Shown here: in pieces, positions 34,310-44,624 of the stretch | How positions within the stretch are numbered: the first letter of the stretch is position 1 | How the letters are laid out: every line of letters begins with the position of its first letter | Assembly (NCBI RefSeq): GCF_001830555.1 | Contig: NZ_MIAM01000049.1 | Location: 1 to 48,843 of the forward strand | Source: Sphingopyxis sp. RIFCSPHIGHO2_12_FULL_65_19 | Lineage (GTDB): Bacteria > Pseudomonadota > Alphaproteobacteria > Sphingomonadales > Sphingomonadaceae | DNA length: 48,843 nucleotides | Direction: 5' to 3' | The notes under the pieces: model-generated | What the model saw: only the letters and a program-made list of their open reading frames with translations | Told to the model about the DNA's origin: nothing | Databases searched by the model: none | Made by a program: the position numbers and the translations under genes

Positions 34310-34888
34310 TTATGCGTCTGGGCGGGGCGCCGCCGTTGCGGGCGGTTCGTGCGTCGCGCGCCAGTCGGCGGGGCGGACGAAGCGGCCCTGCCAGATGCCG
34401 CGCTGCCGGGCTCCTGCTTCGGCTTCCTCGACCATATAGGCGCCGTCGGTCGTGACGGCCCAGCCTTGGCGCACCATTTCCGCGCCGATGTCGACGCCGT
34501 CCGGCAAGGGGGCGGTGCGGCACGTCGCGAGCGTACGGCCATAGCGGTCTTTCGACCCCAGTTCGCAATGAACCGAGCCGTGCCCGACAAGCTTGTCCAG
34601 CGCCGATCGCGCGTCCCGCCCGCACGGCCAGACGGCGCCGGAGCGCGTACAATCCTGCCGATATTCGACCGCGTCGATCCCCGCGAGACGGATCGTCAGC
34701 GATGCGCTGTCGTGCCGAACGGTCAGACTGTCGCCGTCGATCACATGAACGGGGCGGACAGAGAAGGCGGGCGTCGGCAACCATACCCACGCGGCGCACG
34801 CGAGTCCGAAGAGCAAAAGCAGTCCGGCCAGCGACCGAATGCGGCGGCGCCAGCGCAAATGGGTGAGGGGAGACACGCGCGCGACCAT
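34310..34888 (-). CDS. Thermonuclease-like (SNase) protein, membrane-anchored
   Basis: 192 residues, start at 34888. A basic N-terminus precedes one hydrophobic helix (SLAGLLLLFGLACAAWVWL, about 18-36), giving export or anchoring. The SNase domain shows VIDGDSLTV, IRLAGIDAVEYRQDC and KDRYGRTLATC, i.e. the calcium-binding Asp and the two catalytic Arg positions (R in IRLAGID and in DRYGR). Cysteines C-C pairs suggest disulphides. Role: nuclease outside the cytoplasm. Same strand as crcB, 45 bp upstream. Confidence 0.87.
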   Translation of the reverse strand: MVARVSPLTHLRWRRRIRSLAGLLLLFGLACAAWVWLPTPAFSVRPVHVIDGDSLTVRHDSASLTIRLAGIDAVEYRQDCTRSGAVWPCGRDARSALDKLVGHGSVHCELGSKDRYGRTLATCRTAPLPDGVDIGAEMVRQGWAVTTDGAYMVEEAEAGARQRGIWQGRFVRPADWRATHEPPATAAPRPDA

Positions 34889-35113
34889 CCATTTCCGACT
34901 GAGCCTGCCCCGTCCGCTTGGCAAGCGCGAATAAAAAGTTGACGAAAAGAACAAACCATGTCCAAAATGGAGGCATTCCGATCTGGCCGACACGCGCCAA
35001 CCCACACAGGAACGGCGGTTTGGGTCCGGATTGGCGGCAAACAGGAACGAACAAAAGGTGAATATAGCCGCAATGACGACATAGTTACGCCAAGGTGGAG
35101 CGATGGAAGGGGG

Positions 35114-36172
35114 ATGGAGAGCATGATGGACCAGGGCACACAGATTGCGTTGGATGGTTCGGCGATGTCCTTTGACGATGTTCGCGTGGAATATGCCTGG
35201 CCCGCGGCGGGGGCAGCCAGATCGATCGGCGAAGGCGTGGCGTCACCCTTGCTATTCGTGGGACCGCCTGCCGCCCTTCCGGATATGGCGTCTGTCGCCG
35301 GGGTGCGCCTCGCCAACATCCTTCCGCCGTCCCGCGCTGCCGGCTATGTCCGGAAAACCGTGACTTTGGACATAATCTGGATCGCCGCGGCGGATACGAT
35401 CGAAGGCGAATTGTTCGCCGACCTGTGCGCGGCGGCAGGCGAGCAAGGCTGCAACCTGATCTGTGAAACTCCGCTGTCGGCGCTCGACCATGTGGCGGCC
35501 GCGATCCCTGCGGCGCTTTCCGCCCAGCTTCTGGTCGATGCCGATCCGGTCGACCGGCTCGTTGCGCTGGCGGCGGCGCGGCGGGCGCGACATGCCATGG
35601 TCCATGATATCGCGCGCGACGACGCGATGGAGCGGATCGACCGTCTACAGGAAGAGGTCGCGCGCATTTCGCGGCTGCTCGGCGATCTTGCGGGGCAAGG
35701 CGGCGGACTTCCCGGCACGCCGACGGGCGTTTCGGCGTGGAATGACGACTCCGCCGACTATCCGCCAAGCCAGGTCCGCGCGCCATCGCGCAGCTACGCG
35801 GTGATGCCGCGCAGCTTTGTGCCGGAAGAGCGGACGCTTGATCGGCAGCGCGCAAAGATGGTGCGGCGGATGCTGCGTCAGCGGCGGATGCGCGAGCAAT
35901 ATTTTCCCGCCGATCTGTTTGCCGATCCGGCGTGGGACATGCTGCTCGACCTCTATGCCGCGCGGCTTGAGCGCCAGCCGGTTTCGGTTTCGAGCCTGTG
36001 CATCGCCGCCGCGGTCCCCGCGACCACCGCGCTGCGGTGGATTAAGACGATGACCGATGCCGGGTTGTTCCTGCGCGAAGCCGACCCGCACGACGGCCGC
36101 CGCATTTTCATCGCGCTGGCCGAAGGCGCGGGCGACGCGCTCGCCCGCTATTTCGAGGCGCTCGACGAATAG
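35114..36172 (+). CDS. MarR-like winged-helix regulator with unknown N-terminal domain
   Basis: 352 residues from ATG 35114; ATGs at 35123 and 35126 are alternatives, with GGAG just ahead of them. The C-terminal 100 residues form a winged helix (YAARLERQPVSVSSLCIAAAV, PATTALRWIKTMTDAGLF, DPHDGRRIFIAL) typical of MarR-like proteins. The N-terminal half (about 20-165) looks alpha/beta, resembling a receiver-like fold without phosphorylation residues, then a predicted coiled coil (DAMERIDRLQEEVARISRLLGDL). Divergent from the thermonuclease gene across 225 bp. Targets unknown. Confidence 0.75.
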   Translation: MESMMDQGTQIALDGSAMSFDDVRVEYAWPAAGAARSIGEGVASPLLFVGPPAALPDMASVAGVRLANILPPSRAAGYVRKTVTLDIIWIAAADTIEGELFADLCAAAGEQGCNLICETPLSALDHVAAAIPAALSAQLLVDADPVDRLVALAAARRARHAMVHDIARDDAMERIDRLQEEVARISRLLGDLAGQGGGLPGTPTGVSAWNDDSADYPPSQVRAPSRSYAVMPRSFVPEERTLDRQRAKMVRRMLRQRRMREQYFPADLFADPAWDMLLDLYAARLERQPVSVSSLCIAAAVPATTALRWIKTMTDAGLFLREADPHDGRRIFIALAEGAGDALARYFEALDE

Positions 36173-36210
36173 CCATGGTCGGCGTGGATCGGCCCGGCTA
36201 GATTTCGGGC

Positions 36211-36723
36211 ATGACGAACGCCGTGAACGTGGTCGTGAACGACCGGATGCAGCAGGATTATCGCTACACGCGCGCCGCGCCGATGGGGGCTGCATTCGCG
36301 CCTGGTTTCGAGCCCGACCTTACCCCGGCCCAGATGCTGGCGCTTGGGGTGTTCTGCGGGAAATATATGACCGACTGCACCGCCGAATTTCCGGACGACT
36401 GGTTCGATCAGGCCAAATTCGCCTCGGGGCGCGGTGACTGCTCGCTCAATTATTTCGGCATCGGGGCGAGCGTTCCGCTGCGCGTGTGGAAGCAGAAGGG
36501 ATGGCTTCACCCCGACGATCCGCGCGGCTGGTTCCAATGGTATTGCCGCTATTATTCGGGACGCCGCCTGGCGGGAGAGGATGATCGCCAGATCGGGCGA
36601 TGGCGTGCGTTCCGACGGCATGCCGCGCAGGTCCGCAAACATTGCGAACCGGGCGATCCCTTTTGCCGGCCCAGACAACGGCAGGCGCTGCTGCAATGGG
36701 CTTATGACAGTCGCGACATCTGA
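36211..36723 (+). CDS. Conserved protein of unknown function
   Basis: 170 residues, soluble, no signal peptide. Aromatic- and basic-rich core with FGIGASVPLRVWKQKGWLHPDDPRGWFQWYCRYYSGRR (about 82-120) and six cysteines; I recall similar proteins across bacteria and some eukaryotes but no known function. The sequence before it (YTRAAPMGAAFAPGFEPDLTPAQML, GVFCGKYMTDC) is also likely conserved. It starts 38 bp after the regulator and 83 bp before corA. Confidence 0.7.
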   Translation: MTNAVNVVVNDRMQQDYRYTRAAPMGAAFAPGFEPDLTPAQMLALGVFCGKYMTDCTAEFPDDWFDQAKFASGRGDCSLNYFGIGASVPLRVWKQKGWLHPDDPRGWFQWYCRYYSGRRLAGEDDRQIGRWRAFRRHAAQVRKHCEPGDPFCRPRQRQALLQWAYDSRDI

Positions 36724-36806
36724 TCGCGCGTCGCCGCGATCGAACGCGTTTCCCTTCCCAGTCGCGCGTCCTATGTAAGCGCCGCAGTTCAAGGGAGTTT
36801 TCGCAT

Positions 36807-37778
36807 ATGCCAATCATGGCCGCCCGCCTCTATCACGACGGCAAGCTCGTCCGCGACATCGGCCCCGACGAGGAACTGCCCGAAGATTGCGACGACGGTG
36901 ATTTTTTCTGGTTGGGCCTATACGAGCCGACGCCCGGCGAGCTGGAGGGTATCGCCAAGCGATTCGGCCTTCACCCGCTCGCGGTCGAAGACGCGCTGAA
37001 AGCGAATCAATTGCCGAAGGTCGAGATCTATGGCGACCAGCTGTTCGTTATCACGCGCACCGCAAACCTCGACGCCGACACCATCCATCCCGGCGAAACG
37101 GCCTTTTTTCTGGGTCCGCATTTCTTCGTCAGCGTCCGCCACGGGTCGGCGCGCACCCACACCGATATTCGCGCGCGGCTCGAAACGCTGCCCGCCAAGC
37201 TGGCGCATGGGCCGGACTATGTCCTTTATGCCGTGCTCGATTTCATCGTCGACGGCTATTTCCCGGTTGTCGACGCGATCGAGGACCGGATGCTGCTGGT
37301 CGAGGAGAGCGTGATGGACACCCCGCTCGATGCCGACGAAATTCGCCATCTTTATGCGCAGCGGCACGAAATCATTCGTTTCCAGCGCCTTGTCGGGATG
37401 ATGAAGGAGGTCGCCGGGCGGCTTGCGACCGAGGACGACCTGCCCAATATCGATATCGCGGTGCGGCCCTTTTTCCGCGACATCTGGGATCATGTGCAGC
37501 GCGCCGAATATCGCCTCGTCGGACTGCGCGATATCGCCGCGTCGGTAATCGAGACCAACGGCATGCTCGAACAGCAGCGGCAGGGCGTCATCACGCGCCA
37601 GCTCGCCGCCTGGGCCGCGATCCTGGCCGTGCCGACCGCGATCGCAGGAATTTATGGCATGAACTTCCAGTTCATGCCCGAACTCGACTGGGCGTTTGGC
37701 TATCCATTCGCGCTGACCCTGATCTTCGGCGGTTCGGGCCTCGTTTTCTGGCGGTTCAAGCACATCGGCTGGCTTTGA
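36807..37778 (+). CDS. corA: CorA-family magnesium/divalent cation transporter
   Basis: 323 residues. Large N-terminal cytoplasmic domain (with FWLGLYEPTPGELEGIAKRFGLHPLAVEDAL) and two C-terminal membrane helices, the first ending in the selectivity signature YGMN (GIYGMNFQFMPELDW) followed by ALTLIFGGSGLVFWRF. The pentamer takes up Mg2+ or Co2+. AAGGGAG precedes the first ATG; a second in-frame ATG lies three codons later. Confidence 0.95.
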   Translation: MPIMAARLYHDGKLVRDIGPDEELPEDCDDGDFFWLGLYEPTPGELEGIAKRFGLHPLAVEDALKANQLPKVEIYGDQLFVITRTANLDADTIHPGETAFFLGPHFFVSVRHGSARTHTDIRARLETLPAKLAHGPDYVLYAVLDFIVDGYFPVVDAIEDRMLLVEESVMDTPLDADEIRHLYAQRHEIIRFQRLVGMMKEVAGRLATEDDLPNIDIAVRPFFRDIWDHVQRAEYRLVGLRDIAASVIETNGMLEQQRQGVITRQLAAWAAILAVPTAIAGIYGMNFQFMPELDWAFGYPFALTLIFGGSGLVFWRFKHIGWL

Positions 37779-37863
37779 CCTTCGCGATGCGTCGCTTGCC
37801 AGCGGCGATCGCTTATGGCAGGGGCGCGCTTCCCGACCATGGCGCGTCCAGCGACAGGGCAGG

Positions 37864-37939
37864 GGGCGCTTAGCTCAGTTGGTAGAGCATCTCGTTTACA
37901 CCGAGAGGGTCGGCGGTTCGAGCCCGTCAGCGCCCACCA
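37864..37939 (+). tRNA. tRNA-Val (anticodon TAC)
   Basis: 76 bases including an encoded CCA. Acceptor stem GGGCGCT/AGCGCCC, D arm GCTC-AGTTGGTA-GAGC, anticodon stem TCTCG/CGAGA with loop TTTACAC giving anticodon TAC, and T arm with TTCGAGC between GGCGG and CCGTC (one G-T pair). All stems pair. Confidence 0.95.
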
Positions 37940-38008
37940 TCGTTTCCGCTTGTCGGTTCGGCCCAACGCGGCAGCGAAGGTTGCGGGGTGGAATGCCGCC
38001 GCAAATCC

Positions 38009-38284
38009 TCAAGGCACCGCGGCGCGGGCGGTCTGCCGCGCCCGCCGGACGCTCCATAACGTGAATAGTCCCATCGCGGCCCAGATGATATTGAGTCCGG
38101 CGGAGGGAAGAGCCCCGTTATAGCCCGAATTGATGATGAAGCCGCCCGCCCCGACGACATTCATCCACTGGTATAGAGGGCTGCGGCCGTTGAGCTTGCC
38201 GATCGACAGCAGGATATAGGCCGCAAGGATGATGGCGGCGGCGGCCCAGCCGATGATTTCGATGACGATGATCTCCGCGCCCAT
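38009..38284 (-). CDS. CBU_0592-like small membrane protein
   Basis: 91 residues, start at 38284 with GGAGGG nine bases upstream. Three hydrophobic helices; the pattern IIGWAAAAIILAAYILLSIGKL, YQWMNVVGAGGFIINSGYNGA and PSAGLNIIWAAMGL matches the CBU_0592 domain of unknown function found in small inner-membrane proteins. Just downstream of the acnA terminator on the same strand, so separately transcribed. Confidence 0.8.
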   Translation of the reverse strand: MGAEIIVIEIIGWAAAAIILAAYILLSIGKLNGRSPLYQWMNVVGAGGFIINSGYNGALPSAGLNIIWAAMGLFTLWSVRRARQTARAAVP

Positions 38285-38306
38285 GCGCGTACCCTCCAAA
38301 TGAAAA

Positions 38307-38332
38307 CGCCCGCCCCGACAGGGGGGCGGGCG
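38307..38332 (-). terminator. Intrinsic terminator of acnA
   Basis: Perfect 10-bp GC stem CGCCCGCCCC/GGGGCGGGCG with a 6-base loop, followed on the minus strand by TTTTCATTT. It lies 25 bases after the acnA stop. Confidence 0.85.
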
Positions 38333-38357
38333 CTCATAGCATCAGCGGGCTGTCCCG

Positions 38358-41030
<2,673 letters not shown>

Positions 41031-41201
41031 AGGATTGCAGTCCCCATGTTGGCGCGGCGGGGAATGACTGTCCGATGGCGAAGCGGGAGAGCGGGGCCAA
41101 CGGGAGTCGCACGCGCGGGTTTATGTTGGCGCCGCCTTACGCCGGGGGGTGGGAAATGCAAGGGGGTGGGGGAGCGCGGAAAATTTGTCGCGAAGCTCTT
41201 T

Positions 41202-41221
41202 ACACAACATATGTGTTGTGT
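41202..41221. promoter_or_regulatory. Palindromic operator of the XRE-ImmA/IrrE gene
   Basis: 8-bp arms ACACAACA and TGTTGTGT around TATG form a dyad ending 12 bases before the start codon. A possible promoter (TTGTCG at 41185-41190, CATATG at 41208-41213, 17 apart) overlaps it. The encoded XRE domain is the natural ligand, implying autorepression. Confidence 0.55.
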
Positions 41222-41233
41222 CATTGGTGACCC

Positions 41234-42529
41234 ATGTCGTCTGACGCGCTGATATCTAACGACCGCCAAGCACGAGAGATCGCCGGCACAGTTGCCGAGC
41301 TTGATGGTGCCTTATCCTCGGAGCAAATTCTGAGGTCAATAATGGCTGGCCTCCCTCACGAAGTCGTAGAAGCTGTGCGTCGGTCCTTTTTGGCTGAGCG
41401 CCATGAACTGGCAGATGCGCTACGAGCTTTTTCTGCCGCTAAGTCCGGTGAGTATGAATCCATCCGCGATCGCGCCGGGAATGACCCTGGCGCGTTTCTG
41501 ATCGTCGCCCGGATTATGAGAGGGCTTTCCCAAAAGGACCTCGCTCGGAAGCTAGGACTTAGGGAGCAGGCTATTCAACGTTGGGAATCGGAAAAGTATC
41601 GTTCAATTACACTTTCGAACTATCAAAAAGTAGCGCAAACACTGGGCGTGCGGCTGCGGCTGGACGAGCTCCGCCCTCGGGGTGATTGGGAATATACATA
41701 TGATGTGACAACCGACGATCTTATGAAGGTTGTCCGGCATGCTCGCGGTCATAAGTGGCTGGATGGCCAAGATCAGGAGGACGAGAAGGCTATCTCGACA
41801 TTGGTCCGCCTAGTGGGTGACCATGTAAGCCGTTATGGAACGCCGTCGCTACTTAGGACGGGCTTAAAAACGGTCGATCGGGCACAAGACTGGTCTTTGC
41901 TTTCGTGGAAAGCGCAGGTCACTCGTCGCGCTGAGCGCGTCATTGAAGAAGCGAGGCCAAAGTATCGGCCGATAAATCTCTCTTGGCTTATAGATTTAGT
42001 CAGATTGAGCGTTCTGGATGACGGCCCGCGCAGGGCGCAAGAATTGCTCTTAGAGCATGGAATCGTTCTCGTCATAGAGGCGCATATAAAGGGTGTTCCG
42101 TTCGACGGAGCATCTTTCAGGGCAGACGACATTCCCGTAATAGGAATGACTATATGTCGAGATTCAATAGATAATTTCTGGTTCACGCTACTTCACGAAG
42201 TGGCTCACGTAATTTTACACTACAGGACTGGTCTGTCGGCAGGTTTCTTTGATGATCTTGCCTTTGAGGAACTCGATGATCTAGAACAGGAAGCGAATTC
42301 TTTTGCCGGAAGCTTGCTAATACCTACCGAGGCATGGGTTCGTTCACCGGCAAGGATCGCAAAATCTCCCGAACCAATTGAAAAGTTTGCTAATTTACTA
42401 GGCATCCATCCCGCCATTGTGTTTGGTCGCATCAGGATGGAGCGGAAGAATTATTCGATATTTTCTAACAAAATTGGACAGGGTCTTGTGCGAAAGCAAT
42501 TCCTGTCGGATGAAGGGTTTCCTCTATGA
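41234..42529 (+). CDS. XRE helix-turn-helix / ImmA-IrrE metallopeptidase fusion
   Basis: 431 residues. After an N-terminal helical region (1-85) comes an XRE HTH (about 87-140: IVARIMRGLSQKDLARKLGL, EQAIQRWES) and a long linker, then a COG2856-type zinc protease with LLHEVAHVILHY (H321, E322, H325) and the third ligand in QEANSFAGSLLIP (E353). Relatives such as ImmA cleave a repressor to switch genes on; IrrE does so in the DNA-damage response. Here repressor and protease lie in one chain, probably self-controlled. The gene is clearly richer in A/T than its neighbours, suggesting transfer. ATGA overlap couples it to the Beta-family gene. Confidence 0.88.
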   Translation: MSSDALISNDRQAREIAGTVAELDGALSSEQILRSIMAGLPHEVVEAVRRSFLAERHELADALRAFSAAKSGEYESIRDRAGNDPGAFLIVARIMRGLSQKDLARKLGLREQAIQRWESEKYRSITLSNYQKVAQTLGVRLRLDELRPRGDWEYTYDVTTDDLMKVVRHARGHKWLDGQDQEDEKAISTLVRLVGDHVSRYGTPSLLRTGLKTVDRAQDWSLLSWKAQVTRRAERVIEEARPKYRPINLSWLIDLVRLSVLDDGPRRAQELLLEHGIVLVIEAHIKGVPFDGASFRADDIPVIGMTICRDSIDNFWFTLLHEVAHVILHYRTGLSAGFFDDLAFEELDDLEQEANSFAGSLLIPTEAWVRSPARIAKSPEPIEKFANLLGIHPAIVFGRIRMERKNYSIFSNKIGQGLVRKQFLSDEGFPL

Positions 42530-43671
42530 TGAATCATCAGAAGCCTATTTACGCTCCTGCTCTCCGCATGAAGGCCGGTGAGTTGATTGGTGTTGGCGAT
42601 CTCGCCGCAGATATTGCCGGGCGCATCTTGCCGCGCATGATCGTGCCTCCGCCAAATGAGCGTGATGACGCTCTGCAAACAAAAATTCCCATGGCTGAAC
42701 CTGTCCCGGACATCAGTCACGCTCTTGCGCCGGTATGGTCCAAAAAGCCGGTACTTATCGATTCAGGCTATCTTCTGGACGAGTTTGGCCGAGATAGGAT
42801 GTCGTCCTGGCTCCCCCATATGTTTGAACGAGCGAGGAAGGCAGACGTCTGGGCGATTCCTTCTGCAAGTCTATCCGATTTGGGAGCCTTGGAAATTGCC
42901 GCGTTCAAGGACGCCTTGAACGATGACGCTGCTATCAAATTTGGTCTGACGGTGTCCTCAAGCGATCTGGCCGATAGGGCAGGGTTGCAGCGTGCCGTCG
43001 ATGTGCTCGAACAGCTAGATATTGACGCTGCCCAGTGTGTGGTCACAGTGGACTTTCACGATGCTGACTTGTCACAGCCGGATTTTGTAGCGCCCATTAT
43101 CGGGGCTGCGCTTGACGATCTACAGGCTTTGGCGCTCTGGCAAAGTATCGTGTTTCAGGGCACCAATTATCCAGAAAAGAATCCCGCGGACCCGAATGGC
43201 CATTACATTGTTCCTCGCACCGAATGGCTTGCGTGGAAGCGGGCAGTAAATTTTGACCCAACTACCGCCGAGCACATGATGTTCGGGGACTACGCTGCTG
43301 ATTGTTCTAAGCTTTCTTTCGGCGGCGGTGGCGGGATGGCAATTCGTCATATCAGGTATGCGACGGAAGATGGCTGGCTGGTTCAGCGCGGCCCCAATAC
43401 TGGTTCGCATGGTTCAGCCATGCGGAAGGTTTGCGAAGCGATCGTGTCGAGCGGTAAATTTGCTGGGCAAGATTTCTCCAAGGCCGACGAGCAGATTTAT
43501 CGGTGCTCGAAAGGTGTTGCCTCCTTGGGCACGGCGAAAGTTTGGCGCGGGATAAACACTTGCCACCACATCACTCGTGTTGTCCGGGATATCGGCAACA
43601 TTAAAGGATTTGAGTTCGAAAAGAGAGCTCCGGCGCCTGTCGAACTGCAAGATGAACTCTTTAATCGGTAG
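42526..43671 (+). CDS. Beta-family protein (PF14350-like), partner of the ImmA/IrrE gene
   Basis: 381 residues. Pattern resembles the phage T4 Beta family: opening YAPALRMKAGELIGVGDLAADIAGRILPRMIVPPP in place of the usual Y.P.L..k.gE..al..l......i.PliE.pp, a barrel-like series of strands ending in DFHDAD, and LALWQSIVFQGTNYPEKNP where W..i...gtsfP is typical; then RTEWLAWKRAVN and ITRVVRDIGNIKGFEF. The biochemical activity of the family is unknown. Translationally coupled (ATGA) to the upstream regulator-protease and nothing else. Low-GC like its partner, so the pair is probably a mobile cassette. Assignment is by remembered pattern, not search. Confidence 0.7.
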   Translation: MMNHQKPIYAPALRMKAGELIGVGDLAADIAGRILPRMIVPPPNERDDALQTKIPMAEPVPDISHALAPVWSKKPVLIDSGYLLDEFGRDRMSSWLPHMFERARKADVWAIPSASLSDLGALEIAAFKDALNDDAAIKFGLTVSSSDLADRAGLQRAVDVLEQLDIDAAQCVVTVDFHDADLSQPDFVAPIIGAALDDLQALALWQSIVFQGTNYPEKNPADPNGHYIVPRTEWLAWKRAVNFDPTTAEHMMFGDYAADCSKLSFGGGGGMAIRHIRYATEDGWLVQRGPNTGSHGSAMRKVCEAIVSSGKFAGQDFSKADEQIYRCSKGVASLGTAKVWRGINTCHHITRVVRDIGNIKGFEFEKRAPAPVELQDELFNR

Positions 43672-43750
43672 ATATTACCTCTTTCCTACATTAGCCAAAT
43701 AGGTTCAAAACCGTTCCGATTCATTCCAAGGTGATTCGGGAGGTTGAGCT

Positions 43751-44530
43751 ATGGGGCGTAAGGCGGCGCGGGGTTCGCGTGGGAAATCGGGGGAGAAGGA
43801 CAGCGTGGGGGATGGTGCCCACCCCGCTGCACCCCGGATCAAGTCCGGGGCTCGCTTCCCCTGCCGCAAGCGGGAGGGGATCAAAGGGGGGCGGGAGGGG
43901 CCCAAGCACTCCAATCCCTTCATGCCTGGCCTCCGCGTGCGGTCGGACGGGTGGACGGCGGCGCGGACGCGGGTGTTTCTGGCTACGCTGGGCAAGACGG
44001 GGTGCGTGAGCGATGCGGCGCGGATTGCGGGGGTCAGCCGGACGTCGGTCAACCGATCGCGCGCGCTGTTCCCTCCGTTCGACAAGGCGTGCGACGCGGC
44101 GATCGCGCGGGCGCTGCGCGGGCTGGAGGCGGTCGCTTACGAGCGCGCGGTCGAGGGGCGCGAGACGGTGATCCTGCGGGACGGCAAGGAGGTCGAGCGG
44201 CGGATCGTGCCGTCGGACGCGATGCTGGGGCTGTTGATCAAGCGCGGCGACCTGAAAAACGGGCGCGACGTGCAACTGACCGCCGAAGAGGCCGCGGCCT
44301 ATGAGCTGCCCGAAGCGGTGCGGCACCGTTTCCTGTCGCGCGCGGAATATTTCGGCGGCATGGTCTTCGACGGGTTCCGCGACGATCCGGACGGGGGCAA
44401 GTCGCAGGGGCCGACGTCCGAAGAGACCGACGAGGCGATCCTGTCGCGGCTTGCCATCCTGCGCAAGCAGCGCGGATGGGGGCGGCTGTTGTGCGAAGAA
44501 TGCGGCGGGCCGGCCGACGGGGAGGAATAG
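43751..44530 (+). CDS. Terminase-small-subunit-like HTH protein with inserted repeat
   Basis: 259 residues. About residues 70-105 form a helix-turn-helix (GWTAARTRVFLATLGKTGCVSDAARIAGVSRTSVNRSRAL), as in small terminase-like proteins common in alphaproteobacteria, followed by AYERAVEGRETVILRDGKEVERRIVPSDAMLGLLIKRGD. The C-terminus has a CEECGG pair. The N-terminal stretch of about 25-57 is encoded by a palindromic repeat (43832-43880) and looks like an in-frame insertion between GKSGEKD and KHSNPFMPGL. A start at 43922 would avoid the repeat. Function unknown; no phage genes adjoin. Confidence 0.65.
   Translation: MGRKAARGSRGKSGEKDSVGDGAHPAAPRIKSGARFPCRKREGIKGGREGPKHSNPFMPGLRVRSDGWTAARTRVFLATLGKTGCVSDAARIAGVSRTSVNRSRALFPPFDKACDAAIARALRGLEAVAYERAVEGRETVILRDGKEVERRIVPSDAMLGLLIKRGDLKNGRDVQLTAEEAAAYELPEAVRHRFLSRAEYFGGMVFDGFRDDPDGGKSQGPTSEETDEAILSRLAILRKQRGWGRLLCEECGGPADGEE
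43832..43880. repeat. Double-hairpin REP-like palindromic repeat
   Basis: CCCCGGA-TCAAG-TCCGGGG (43832-43850) followed by an 11-bp stem with one mismatch (43857-43867 against 43870-43880). Such CCGGATCAAGTCCGG palindromes are familiar dispersed repeats in sphingomonads. Here the repeat reads through in frame with the HTH gene. Confidence 0.6.
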
Positions 44531-44553
44531 GGCGGCGCGCGCCCCCCCCTCCC

Positions 44554-44571
44554 GGCGGCGGCGGCGGCGGC
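44554..44571. repeat. GGC trinucleotide tract in convergent intergenic region
   Basis: Six GGC units, followed by further G-rich sequence to about 44610, between two convergent genes. It could form G-quadruplex or hairpin structure and help terminate both; no classical terminator is seen. Confidence 0.5.
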
Positions 44572-44624
44572 AGGACGGGGGTGGCGGCGGGACGGAGGTG
44601 GCGGCGGCCGCGATGGCCGCCGGA

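Noticed and set aside
34889..35113. LexA-type GAAC repeats in the thermonuclease/regulator divergent region
   Set aside because: Several GAAC words occur but not with the alphaproteobacterial 7-base spacing.
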